Source: Actinomycetes bacterium
GTDB lineage: Bacteria; Actinomycetota; Coriobacteriia; Coriobacteriales; Eggerthellaceae
DNA: 22,157 nucleotides
Assembly (NCBI GenBank): GCA_023429565.1
Contig: JAEZDJ010000020.1
Location: forward strand, 1-22,157
Direction: 5' to 3'
Shown: positions 7,865-14,585 of the stretch, piece after piece
How the letters are laid out: every line of letters starts with the position of its first letter
Numbering within the stretch: position 1 is the stretch's first letter
Program-made: the position numbers and the translations under genes
Notes under the pieces: generated by a model
Told to the model about the DNA's origin: nothing
Seen by the model: only the letters and a program-made list of their open reading frames with translations
The model's database searches: none

Positions 7865-8053
7865 ATGAAGGGTTACAGACTCAATCAGGACGCCGATTAC
7901 GTGGCGGGCATCATCAAGGGCATCTTTAAGAAAGACGGTCACTGCCCCTGTCGCGTGAACGTGGACGACACCACGCTCTGCCCCTGTGACGAATTTGTGG
8001 GAGAGGGAATCTGCAAGTGCAATTTGTTCGTCAAGATAGACGGGGAAGCATAG
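7865..8053 (+). CDS. Small ferredoxin-thioredoxin-reductase catalytic (beta)-chain-like Fe-S protein
   Basis: This 62-residue protein has six cysteines in the pattern CPC-X9-CPC-X8-CKC (Cys27, 29, 39, 41, 50, 52). Plant and cyanobacterial FTR beta chains use CPC-X16-CPC-X8-CHC to hold a [4Fe-4S] cluster next to a redox-active disulfide. Here the first spacer is shorter and the His of the last motif is Lys. The family match is strong; the redox role is inferred. No FTR alpha subunit, thioredoxin or ferredoxin gene is nearby, so the partner is unknown. The start at 7865 has GGGAGG 8 bases upstream; an in-frame start at 7775 would add 30 residues without cysteines. An inverted repeat follows the gene. 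Confidence 0.8.
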   Translation: MKGYRLNQDADYVAGIIKGIFKKDGHCPCRVNVDDTTLCPCDEFVGEGICKCNLFVKIDGEA

Positions 8054-8065
8054 GGAAAAACCTGT

Positions 8066-8106
8066 CGCAATTTGCTGGTTGAACGCCTTTCGGCCAGCAA
8101 ATTGCG
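8066..8106. repeat. 13-bp perfect inverted repeat after the FTR-like gene
   Basis: CGCAATTTGCTGG (8066-8078) pairs exactly with CCAGCAAATTGCG (8094-8106) around a 15-base loop. On the minus strand it is followed by TTTTT, on the plus strand by no T-run. It may still act in termination or mRNA 3'-end stability for the FTR-like gene, whose stop is 13 bases upstream. Confidence 0.55.
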
Positions 8107-8129
8107 GAGCAATTGCGAACGCCTTGTGT

Positions 8130-8168
8130 CCACTCTGAGACCTTTGTGCAGAGGGTGGCTTTTCTTGT
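8130..8168 (+). terminator. Rho-independent terminator
   Basis: CCACTCTG pairs with CAGAG-GG-TGG (two-base bulge) around an 11-base loop, followed by CTTTTCTTGT. It would end the transcript coming from the FTR-like gene before the next gene. Confidence 0.55.
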
Positions 8169-8232
8169 CTGTCTGTTGTATGTTCGAAGGGAAAAAGATG
8201 CCCAGAAGACACTTAGAGCAACAGGGATGAAT

Positions 8233-9273
8233 ATGACACAGGCTGAAAACAACATCAGAAAAAAGACAGGCAGGTTATTCGACGATTTGTCAGTCGCTCA
8301 GGTGGCGGCAGGTGCTCTTGCAGCCGTCACTTCCATGCTGCTGGCTTCTCAGATAGGCATTGCCGGATCGGTGATTGGGGTCGCCGTTGGTTCGGTGGTG
8401 GCCACGGTTACCTCACAACTTTACAAGAAATTCCTTTCTGTCTCGGCGGAAAAGCTGCAAGACCTGCGTCCGGGAAGCGAATGCTCGGACAATGTCACGG
8501 CTGTTTTGGCAGACGCGTCGTCCGACGTGCAGAGTCGGGAGACGGTTGCCTTGCCGCAAGGCGACCTTGCGGCAACGCGCACTCTCAACGCATCTGCATC
8601 AAGCCTGTCGGCCTCTCCGCTTTGCTCGCGTACTCCGCGCATCGGAGACGTGAACGCGAATGTGGGCGACAAGGTGATGCTTCGCCGTGCCGCACGCAAG
8701 CGTCGAACTGTGGTCCAGCGCCGCGTCGTTGCTATAGCCATGGCTTCTGCCCTCGTGGCTGTCGCCATATCTGCTGCTGTCATCAGCTTGGCGACCACGG
8801 GACAGGGGATTGGCGGGAAGGCAGTGTCGTTTGTGCCCGTCGATACCCAGAGCCAGTCCGCAGACGCGTCTTCGTCGAGCGGGTCGGGTTCTGCCAGCAG
8901 TTCAGCGCCCTCAACTTCCACTCCTTCTTCTGACGAAAGCTCTTCGCAAGGCTCCTCAAGTGCTTCGTCGAGCGATGCATCGTCCACTTCGAAGGATTCC
9001 GCGGCGGCTCAGGATTCGTCCTCTTCGTCGTCGCAGGAAGGCACCGGTGGCGGAACGGGAACGAGCAACGGCTCCTCATCGGGATCTGGCCAGGAAGAAA
9101 CGGGTTCCTCGGGCTCTAACGCGACAACTCCTGAATCAGGCCAGACGGAAACCGGTGGTTCCGGAGGGTCTTCTGGAACTTCTGACGGGACCTCCGGGGG
9201 GACCTCGTCGGGAACCTCTACGGGTTCCGCAGCACAATCTGCCACCGGCTCCAGCACTGTAGCGCGCTCATAG
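8233..9273 (+). CDS. Three-TM protein with Ser/Gly/Thr-rich tail, function unknown
   Basis: This 346-residue protein matches no enzyme family by eye. A short charged N-terminus (NNIRKKTGRLFDDL) leads into two close hydrophobic segments (about 20-38 and 41-61, rich in Gly/Ala/Val), probably a hairpin. A polar segment (about 62-160) ends in a strongly basic stretch (RRAARKRR), and a third TM follows (about 165-187). From about residue 205 to the end the protein is low-complexity Ser, Gly, Thr with acidic residues, typical of an extracytoplasmic linker. There is no cell-wall sorting signal. AGGG six bases before the ATG at 8233 favours this start over the ATG at 8227. A terminator-like hairpin separates it from the previous gene, so it is probably transcribed alone. 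An envelope role is a guess. Confidence 0.75.
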   Translation: MTQAENNIRKKTGRLFDDLSVAQVAAGALAAVTSMLLASQIGIAGSVIGVAVGSVVATVTSQLYKKFLSVSAEKLQDLRPGSECSDNVTAVLADASSDVQSRETVALPQGDLAATRTLNASASSLSASPLCSRTPRIGDVNANVGDKVMLRRAARKRRTVVQRRVVAIAMASALVAVAISAAVISLATTGQGIGGKAVSFVPVDTQSQSADASSSSGSGSASSSAPSTSTPSSDESSSQGSSSASSSDASSTSKDSAAAQDSSSSSSQEGTGGGTGTSNGSSSGSGQEETGSSGSNATTPESGQTETGGSGGSSGTSDGTSGGTSSGTSTGSAAQSATGSSTVARS

Positions 9274-9280
9274 GATTCGC

Positions 9281-9303
9281 CGGGAAGCGCGGATGCTTTC
9301 CGG
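9281..9303 (+). terminator. Hairpin just after the Ser-rich membrane protein gene
   Basis: CCGGGAAGC and GCTTTCCGG pair over nine positions (one G-U) around a six-base loop, within ten bases of the stop codon. No T-run follows, so it is a candidate terminator only. Confidence 0.4.
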
Positions 9304-9377
9304 TTGAGAATGGCGGTGTCGTTGTTTCCCCGGGATATTAGCTGTGATCCTAATCGGGCTGGCCTCGGCTACGGTGG

Positions 9378-9522
9378 GTCGGATTGGCAGCTGAACCGCC
9401 CTATGGGCAATTCTTTCGGGGTGGGTCATTCTTGTAATGCCTTTCATCTGGGATTTTTGATTGACCTCAGGGCTTGGTTTGCCACAGAGCTACCCATATC
9501 CTCTGACTTTTGCCAATCCGAC
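9378..9522. repeat. 12-bp perfect inverted repeats bounding 145 bp
   Basis: GTCGGATTGGCA at 9378-9389 is the exact reverse complement of TGCCAATCCGAC at 9511-9522. The 121 bp between them hold no gene. This could be a small non-autonomous element or a distant hairpin. No flanking direct repeat is evident. Confidence 0.4.
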
Positions 9523-9767
9523 TTGATCTGCCTTGTGGCCCGATGTGCAGAAGGGCTTTCTCGGATCCTAGCCGTGCGCGTTGGCCGAGGGGGGGGGTCC
9601 TTGCACGTTGCCGTCATCGTCAATGAAAGGTTTCGAGGTCGCCGGTCTATCCTCCCGCTTCGATCAATTGCGCGAAAGTGGCGTGCTGTTTGGCTGGGCC
9701 GCAAAAGCCCCGCTGGCTCGGATATGACCTTGGCGAGGCACTGCTATGGCAAGGCCATCCGCGGGCC

Positions 9768-9792
9768 GGGGAGAAGGCAAGACCTTCTTCCC
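9768..9792 (-). terminator. Hairpin immediately below the MFS gene
   Basis: GGGGAGAAGG pairs with CCTTCTTCCC (one G-U) around a five-base loop, eight bases past the MFS stop codon on the minus strand. It lacks a T-run but its position fits a transcript end. Confidence 0.5.
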
Positions 9793-9799
9793 GACCATG

Positions 9800-11056
9800 T
9801 CAGAGTGCAGTATTTCCGGTCTGGACCTCCTCCACGAAGCTCCTTTGCCTCCTTCTGAGTGCCCAGGCCGTGATGAGCAGCCACAGTCCAACAAGGGCCA
9901 ACGACGCGGCGTTCGTTCCCACCGAAGATACGAGTACGGAGCTGCAGAATATTGCAAGGGGGGCGGCGACGAGCATGAGGGAGTTTTGCGTCCCCAGCAC
10001 GGTGCCGCGTTTCTCTTCGGGGACCCGGTCGATGACGAGGAAACCGAGGAGGGCTGAAATCGGTCCGGAAAACGCACCGAGCACAATTGCCCCAAGGAGC
10101 AGGAAAACATAGGAAGGGAGCAGACCGAGGACGATGATTCCGCAGGCCATCCCAATAAGGGATAGGGCGTACCAGGTTTCCTTCCTCAAACGACGGGCAA
10201 GGGCTGCATATGCCAAGGAGCCGGCAAGCATGCCGAAGGAAAGGGCACTCAGCGTATACCCGAGAAATTCGGGCTGTTGCAGCATGGTGAAGTGGACGGG
10301 CAGGATAAGCCCCTGGTAGCTCCCGAGAACCATCACGGTTCCGAGTGAGAGCATGACTGCGGTTCTGACAGTGCCGTCTTCGAAAAGAATCGCAGTGCCT
10401 TCTTGGAAGGAGCGGAGCATTGTCTTTGCGGGCGCAGATGGCTTTTTGGCGGCGCTGTCGGCTGTGCTCGTTTCGGTGATTTTTCCGATGCATGAGGGAA
10501 GGGTGGCGGTGACCAGCGCAGCAAGGAGAGAAAGCGAGGCCGTTATCCACAGGGCGGATGTCCCGCCAAGAAAGGCGATCAGCAAGGATGCCATCGCGGG
10601 CCCGACGATGACTACCAAGGAGTCGATTGCCTGCGATGCTCCCATGAAGCTTTGCAAGTCAGCATCGTCGTGTTTGACAACTGCTGGCAGAAGGGTGTCG
10701 CGTGCGGTCATTCCCGGCACGTCCCCGATAGCCCCCAGAACTCCGAGGAGGGCAAACCACCCAAAATTCAGTCCTATCGTCAAGTCGATCAGCGGCAGGA
10801 GGGCAACCGATATTGCAGAAATCAGGTCGGACAGGATCGAGATTTTCTTGCGATTGAACCTATCGAGCACTGCTCCTCCTGCGATTCCCGCCAATACCTG
10901 AGGGACTGCGCAGATCAGCGCAAGCGTTCCAGCAGCCAAGGCGTCGCCCGTGGTTGCGAGGAGAATCAGGGGGAACACGATGCTCGCTATGGAATTTCCC
11001 AGCAACGAGAGGGTTTTCGATAGCATGAAGCGGGTTCGGACGTTCTGTCCAGACAT
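9800..11056 (-). CDS. MFS efflux transporter
   Basis: This 418-residue inner-membrane protein has about twelve hydrophobic segments and a charged central loop (around 200-230). The motif-A signature GGAVLDRFNRKKISILSD lies between the second and third helices, as in drug/siderophore exporters of the major facilitator superfamily. The order of features and length fit the MFS_3-like group of proton-driven exporters. The substrate is unknown. The start ATG at 11056 has AGAGGA about 5 bases upstream. The gene lies directly downstream of a MerR-type regulator on the same strand, which suggests drug-responsive control. A strong terminator sits between the two genes, and the ribosome site lies in the loop of a possible mRNA hairpin. 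Confidence 0.88.
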   Translation of the reverse strand: MSGQNVRTRFMLSKTLSLLGNSIASIVFPLILLATTGDALAAGTLALICAVPQVLAGIAGGAVLDRFNRKKISILSDLISAISVALLPLIDLTIGLNFGWFALLGVLGAIGDVPGMTARDTLLPAVVKHDDADLQSFMGASQAIDSLVVIVGPAMASLLIAFLGGTSALWITASLSLLAALVTATLPSCIGKITETSTADSAAKKPSAPAKTMLRSFQEGTAILFEDGTVRTAVMLSLGTVMVLGSYQGLILPVHFTMLQQPEFLGYTLSALSFGMLAGSLAYAALARRLRKETWYALSLIGMACGIIVLGLLPSYVFLLLGAIVLGAFSGPISALLGFLVIDRVPEEKRGTVLGTQNSLMLVAAPLAIFCSSVLVSSVGTNAASLALVGLWLLITAWALRRRQRSFVEEVQTGNTAL

Positions 11057-11089
11057 AACATTCCTCTTTCTTTTGATTGCCTGGACAGA
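11044..11089 (-). promoter_or_regulatory. Inverted repeat enclosing ribosome site and start codon of the MFS gene
   Basis: TCTGTCCAG (11044-11052) and CTGGACAGA (11081-11089) are perfect 9-bp complements. In the MFS mRNA the 28-base loop contains AGAGGA and the AUG. It could act as an RNA switch on translation or as a protein-binding DNA dyad. Neither is proven. Confidence 0.5.
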
Positions 11090-11091
11090 GT

Positions 11092-11116
11092 AAAAACCCG
11101 GACCTTACGTCCGGGT
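11092..11116 (-). terminator. Rho-independent terminator between merR-type gene and MFS gene
   Basis: On the minus strand ACCCGGAC-GTAAG-GTCCGGGT forms a perfect 8-bp stem with a five-base loop, followed directly by a run of five T. It lies about 30 bp after the regulator's stop codon and 36 bp before the MFS start. Confidence 0.85.
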
Positions 11117-11147
11117 CAAGAGCCTGCGGCAGAAAAAGGCCAAGAAG

Positions 11148-11927
11148 CTATGTTCTTGCATGTGCGTTGGAATGCAGAAGCTCCTCCGTGACGCGTCGTA
11201 CCAGGTCCTTCTGGGCGGCGTTGAGCTCTTCTTCCTGATATTGGGCAAGGAGGGCTTCTGCCTCGCCCGGTGACGCATCCGCTTCGGACTCTTGCGTGCC
11301 AACATCCAGCATGCTGAAGAGTGCTACCAAATCGGAAGCTATGGTGTCGCGGTCTCCTTTGGGAGTGTCATCGTCGAGTTCGTGGCAGCGAACGGCGAGG
11401 TTGTGATAGTGTTCCATGAGGTCTTGGTCTGATAGCTTGTGATAGAAGGAGAGAAGGCTTTTTTTATCGGTCTGATCAAGCAAGTTGTCAACCATGAGCA
11501 GGGCGTCCCGCTCTTTTCCGTACAAAGGCTTTGGGTAGTTCTGTACAAGCGACTGCACCATGAGATCGGCATAGTCTATCGGAATGTCGGCACCGATCTG
11601 CTTCTGCTTGAGCGCCGTGATGGTCTGTCGCTGTCGTTCAAGCTGTTCTATTTGAAGCTCCAGACTATGGTCGAGCTCGTCGAGATAGCTTGGTGCGCTC
11701 ATGGTGGAGGGATCGTCAAGCTCGTCGAGGATAATCGAAATCCTCTCGAGGGAAAACCCTAGCGATCTCAGGTTCTTTATGCGCAGAAGGCGCAGTAGAT
11801 GGCTCGTCTTATAGTCGCAATATCCATTCTCTTGACGAGAGGGATCGGGAAGGAGGCCCACGTCGCGGTAGTGCCGGAGGGTCCTTGGCGTCACGCCCGC
11901 TTGTTTTGCCAGTTCGCTGCTGCGCAT
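11148..11927 (-). CDS. MerR-family transcriptional regulator
   Basis: This 259-residue protein has an N-terminal winged helix of the MerR type (SSELAKQAGVTPRTLRHYRDVGLLPDPSRQENGY split over residues ~3-36), then the dimerisation coiled coil (about 85-125, SLELQIEQLERQRQTITALKQKQ). A C-terminal helical region of ~130 residues could bind an effector, as in TipA-like regulators. The start at 11927 gives the canonical MerR N-terminus and has AAGGG 11 bases upstream; an alternative GTG at 11957 adds ten basic residues. It probably controls the MFS exporter downstream. It begins 50 bp after the Elp3 gene ends on the same strand, so it may be co-transcribed with it. The ligand is unknown. Confidence 0.85.
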   Translation of the reverse strand: MRSSELAKQAGVTPRTLRHYRDVGLLPDPSRQENGYCDYKTSHLLRLLRIKNLRSLGFSLERISIILDELDDPSTMSAPSYLDELDHSLELQIEQLERQRQTITALKQKQIGADIPIDYADLMVQSLVQNYPKPLYGKERDALLMVDNLLDQTDKKSLLSFYHKLSDQDLMEHYHNLAVRCHELDDDTPKGDRDTIASDLVALFSMLDVGTQESEADASPGEAEALLAQYQEEELNAAQKDLVRRVTEELLHSNAHART

Positions 11928-11977
11928 GGCGTTTCTACCCTTTCTCGATGCGATCACCCTTGGCGCAGGCGATCATG

Positions 11978-13771
11978 TCAGAGGTCCCTGCGCTGATACA
12001 AGCCGTTGTCCTCGAATCCAAGCTTGCGGTAGTATCCGCGCGTTCCCACGGAGCTGATGACGTTGATCCGTCGGTAGCCTCGCCCTCGTGCCAGGTCGCA
12101 CGCCTTTTCCACCAGTTTCCTGCCGAGGCCGAGGTGCTGTGCGCCGGCGCCGCTTTCGTGCAGCTCAGAAGTTCTGCCGTATATATGCACTTCCCTGATC
12201 ATCGCCTCTTGTAGGCCAACGGGCAGGCTTGCCTTATTTCGGAGGAGATAGTCCTCTTTCGGAAGGGAGAGTCGCAGGAATCCGGCAATCCTGTCTTCTT
12301 CTGTCACCCATTGCAGGAAACGCTCGTCGGACACGGTCGTCTCGTAAGAAAGCACGCTGAGCGAGAGGCTGTCGACGTCGACGTCGCCTGTGCTGATCTC
12401 TCGATAGCGAATTTCGGAGACGGGCTCGCCCTCGTCTTTCACCTGCCGTTCCACCAGCTGGCGCAGGTTGGTCTTCCTGTTTCCCGCGACGATGTCGTGG
12501 GCGGATATGTCCCTGATCATACGGGATATCCTCATATAGGGAGGAGTGACCGTGAGGTCGGTTGTCAGCACGTCGACCAACTCATCTTCGCGGTAAGGCC
12601 TCCAGCGCCCATCGGCGTGAAGCTGGCCGAGCGCAGTGCCGGAAACCAACACGCAGGGATAGAGTTTCACCTCATCGGGGAGAAACCGAGGATCTGATAC
12701 AAGCTGCTCGTAATCCTGCTTGTCGCTTGCGGGAGTGGATCCGGGGAGGTTGACCATCGCATGCACGTGCATCTTGAATCCGAACACCCGTGCAAGATCG
12801 AAGGCGTTGCTGATCTGCCCCACGTCAATGCGGCGATTGCTCGTCTTTAGGATGCTGGGATCCAGGCTTTGGATGCCCATTTGCACCTTGGTGCAGCCAA
12901 GGCGCCGCAGGAGCATGAGGGTTTCTGCCGTGATGGCGTCGGGCCGCGTTTCCACGACCAGTCCGACGACCCGATGCTGTGTGCCCTCGTTGACATGCTG
13001 CTGACTCGCCAGCATGTCAAAGTCGGAGGTCTGCCATTCGGCGACGTCTCTCCAGGGGCTTGCGTTCCCATAGAGAACCTCAACGGCGCGATTGTAGGTG
13101 AGATGGCCGGCATCGATGGCGGCTTGGTGCGCGTCCGTGAGCTTCGCCAGGTCTTCAGCTTGAGAGCTGAGGCCGTGAAGTCGGTAGGACGTCCTTCTTT
13201 CTCGCGCGTTGCGCTCCGCTTCCTCGCCATCGTTGAGCGCCCTGAACAATTCGCAGACAAACCATGTCTGATACGAAGAGGGATAGTCGCTCCAGGTGCC
13301 GCCGAGAATGATCAGCTCGATCTTGTCGGTGGGATGACCCATGTGCGTCAATGCCCGCAAGCGCGACACCACTTGGAGGTAGGGATCGAAATAATTGCGT
13401 TCCGCCCGTTGGCACGCAGGCTCGTCGCTCAGGTAGCTTTTGGGCATCCTCACGTCATTGGGGCAGTAGACACACGCGCTTGAACAAGGCCAGGGCTTCG
13501 TCAGCACCGTGATGGTCGCGACGCCTGAAGCGGTTCGGCGGGGTTTCATGCGCAAGGTTTCAAGCAGCTTCTTCTCAAGATCGGGATCTATGTTCCACGT
13601 GTTCCAGAGATCAGGATCGGATTCCTTGACCTTGAGATAATAGGGAAGGATTCTCTTCTTCGAAAAAGGTCGGCTGCCTGCGGCAAGGCCCTTGTCATGC
13701 TGGTGGATGATCTTCGAGAGGGCCTTGTCATCCAGCCGGCCTTCCGCTTTGACTGCGGCGAGTATGTCCAT
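11978..13771 (-). CDS. elp3: Elp3-type tRNA uridine(34) acetyltransferase (radical SAM + GNAT)
   Basis: Elp3 is the catalytic subunit of Elongator and makes 5-carboxymethyluridine (cm5U) at the wobble base of tRNAs from acetyl-CoA. Some bacteria and archaea have Elp3 alone. The ~597-residue protein has an N-terminal tRNA-binding region, then a radical SAM domain with CSSACVYC (Cys96, 100 and 103 from the ATG) to hold the [4Fe-4S] cluster, the MNLPGSTPASDKQDYEQLV segment, and a C-terminal GNAT domain with the acetyl-CoA motif QHLGLG and RGYYRKLGF. All expected parts are present. A GTG at 13786 is an alternative start; the ATG at 13771 has GGAAA 8 bases upstream. It is divergent from a Trm9-like methyltransferase 40-55 bp away, which strongly suggests a shared pathway. 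Confidence 0.92.
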   Translation of the reverse strand: MDILAAVKAEGRLDDKALSKIIHQHDKGLAAGSRPFSKKRILPYYLKVKESDPDLWNTWNIDPDLEKKLLETLRMKPRRTASGVATITVLTKPWPCSSACVYCPNDVRMPKSYLSDEPACQRAERNYFDPYLQVVSRLRALTHMGHPTDKIELIILGGTWSDYPSSYQTWFVCELFRALNDGEEAERNARERRTSYRLHGLSSQAEDLAKLTDAHQAAIDAGHLTYNRAVEVLYGNASPWRDVAEWQTSDFDMLASQQHVNEGTQHRVVGLVVETRPDAITAETLMLLRRLGCTKVQMGIQSLDPSILKTSNRRIDVGQISNAFDLARVFGFKMHVHAMVNLPGSTPASDKQDYEQLVSDPRFLPDEVKLYPCVLVSGTALGQLHADGRWRPYREDELVDVLTTDLTVTPPYMRISRMIRDISAHDIVAGNRKTNLRQLVERQVKDEGEPVSEIRYREISTGDVDVDSLSLSVLSYETTVSDERFLQWVTEEDRIAGFLRLSLPKEDYLLRNKASLPVGLQEAMIREVHIYGRTSELHESGAGAQHLGLGRKLVEKACDLARGRGYRRINVISSVGTRGYYRKLGFEDNGLYQRRDL

Positions 13772-13786
13772 AAGAAGCGTTTCCAC

Positions 13787-13826
13787 AATAGGCCTATTCT
13801 ATAGGATAGAATGGCCTTGATGCCGC
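13787..13826. promoter_or_regulatory. Palindromic divergent promoter between elp3 and the methyltransferase gene
   Basis: ATTCTAT-AGG-ATAGAAT (13796-13812) is a perfect 7-bp inverted repeat flanked by GGCC. Read on either strand it offers TAGAAT, a good -10 match, so both genes could be driven from one symmetric element with very short leaders. The plus-strand gene has no visible Shine-Dalgarno, which fits a near-leaderless transcript. The element could also be an operator. Confidence 0.5.
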
Positions 13827-14585
13827 ATGAACACTCAGACAGCCAAAATACTCTGCGCGATCAACAGCGCGTTCTATCGGGCCAACGCCCGTTCCTTTTC
13901 CGCCACGCGTACCGCTCCCTGGTTGGGATGGTCGACGTGCCTTGAGGCCGTTGACGGGGTGTCTCTCGATGGCCGAGATGCCGTCTCGGTGCTTGATCTG
14001 GCGTGCGGCAACCTGAGATTCGAAGGTTTTTTTGGACATGCTTTTCCTGGTGCGAAAGCGGCTTTCCATGCCGTTGACAATTGCGACGAGCTGCTCCCTG
14101 CCACTTCTTCGGTACACTACCGGCGTCTCGACGTGATCTCCGCTTTGCTTGACGGCACGCTGTCCGACGGGTTGAGGGAAATTCCTCCGTGTGACCTGTC
14201 GGTCTCATTTGGGTTCTTGCACCATGTGCCCGGGGCTCAGCACCGTGAGGACATCTTGTCTCATCTGGTGCGGCAAACTCGCTCGGGTGGGTATGCCATC
14301 GTCTCTCTCTGGCAATTCATGCGTGATCCGAATTTGGCGAAAAAGGCCTATGCAACCCATGTGCGAGCAACGGAAGAACTGGGACTTCCGGCCTTGGATG
14401 CGGGCGACTACCTGCTGGGGTGGAAAAACCTTCCCGGGGCGTATCGATACTGTCACAGCTTTTCGGAGGACGAGATCGACGCGCTTGCCGAATCAGTTGC
14501 AAAGGAAGCTGTTCTCGTGCGCCGCTTTACATCCGATGGCCGGACCGGCACTTTGAACGCCTATCTTGTCTTTCGGGTGCGGTGA
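13827..14585 (+). CDS. Trm9/ALKBH8-like SAM-dependent methyltransferase (putative tRNA mcm5U methyltransferase)
   Basis: This 252-residue class I methyltransferase binds SAM through VLDLACGN (55-62) and a following acidic residue (VDNCDE). Several motifs match the Trm9/ALKBH8 family rather than generic methyltransferases: FYRANARSFSATRTAPW (16-32, compare the family's HFS-TR-KPWP), LHHVPGAQHREDIL (131-144, compare HH-x-ERR) and a late GDYLLGWK...YCHSFSEDE segment. Trm9 methylates cm5U to mcm5U on tRNA. The divergent neighbour encodes Elp3, which makes cm5U. Function is inferred from motifs and context. A Trm112-like partner, needed in yeast, is not in the window. The start at 13827 has no Shine-Dalgarno but gives the expected N-terminus. 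The 3' end overlaps the convergent yihY-like gene by 25 bp. It could instead methylate another substrate. Confidence 0.75.
   Translation: MNTQTAKILCAINSAFYRANARSFSATRTAPWLGWSTCLEAVDGVSLDGRDAVSVLDLACGNLRFEGFFGHAFPGAKAAFHAVDNCDELLPATSSVHYRRLDVISALLDGTLSDGLREIPPCDLSVSFGFLHHVPGAQHREDILSHLVRQTRSGGYAIVSLWQFMRDPNLAKKAYATHVRATEELGLPALDAGDYLLGWKNLPGAYRYCHSFSEDEIDALAESVAKEAVLVRRFTSDGRTGTLNAYLVFRVR

Larger units (their letters stand above)
9274..9799. other. 526-bp region without a convincing gene
   Basis: A plus-strand frame (9304-9858) spans the region but runs into the MFS gene and lacks a ribosome site and protein-like composition. Visible structures are a hairpin at about 9281-9303 (CCGGGAAGC/GCTTTCCGG) after the Ser-rich gene, a 12-bp inverted repeat pair (9378-9389 and 9511-9522), a run of nine G (9589-9597), a short frame of 34 codons (9623-9727), and a hairpin below the MFS gene (9768-9792). 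It may be a decayed gene. Confidence 0.45.

Noticed and set aside
9304..9858. 184-codon plus-strand open frame
   Set aside because: No ribosome site, unusual composition, and its end overlaps the MFS gene antisense. Kept only as context for the G9 tract.
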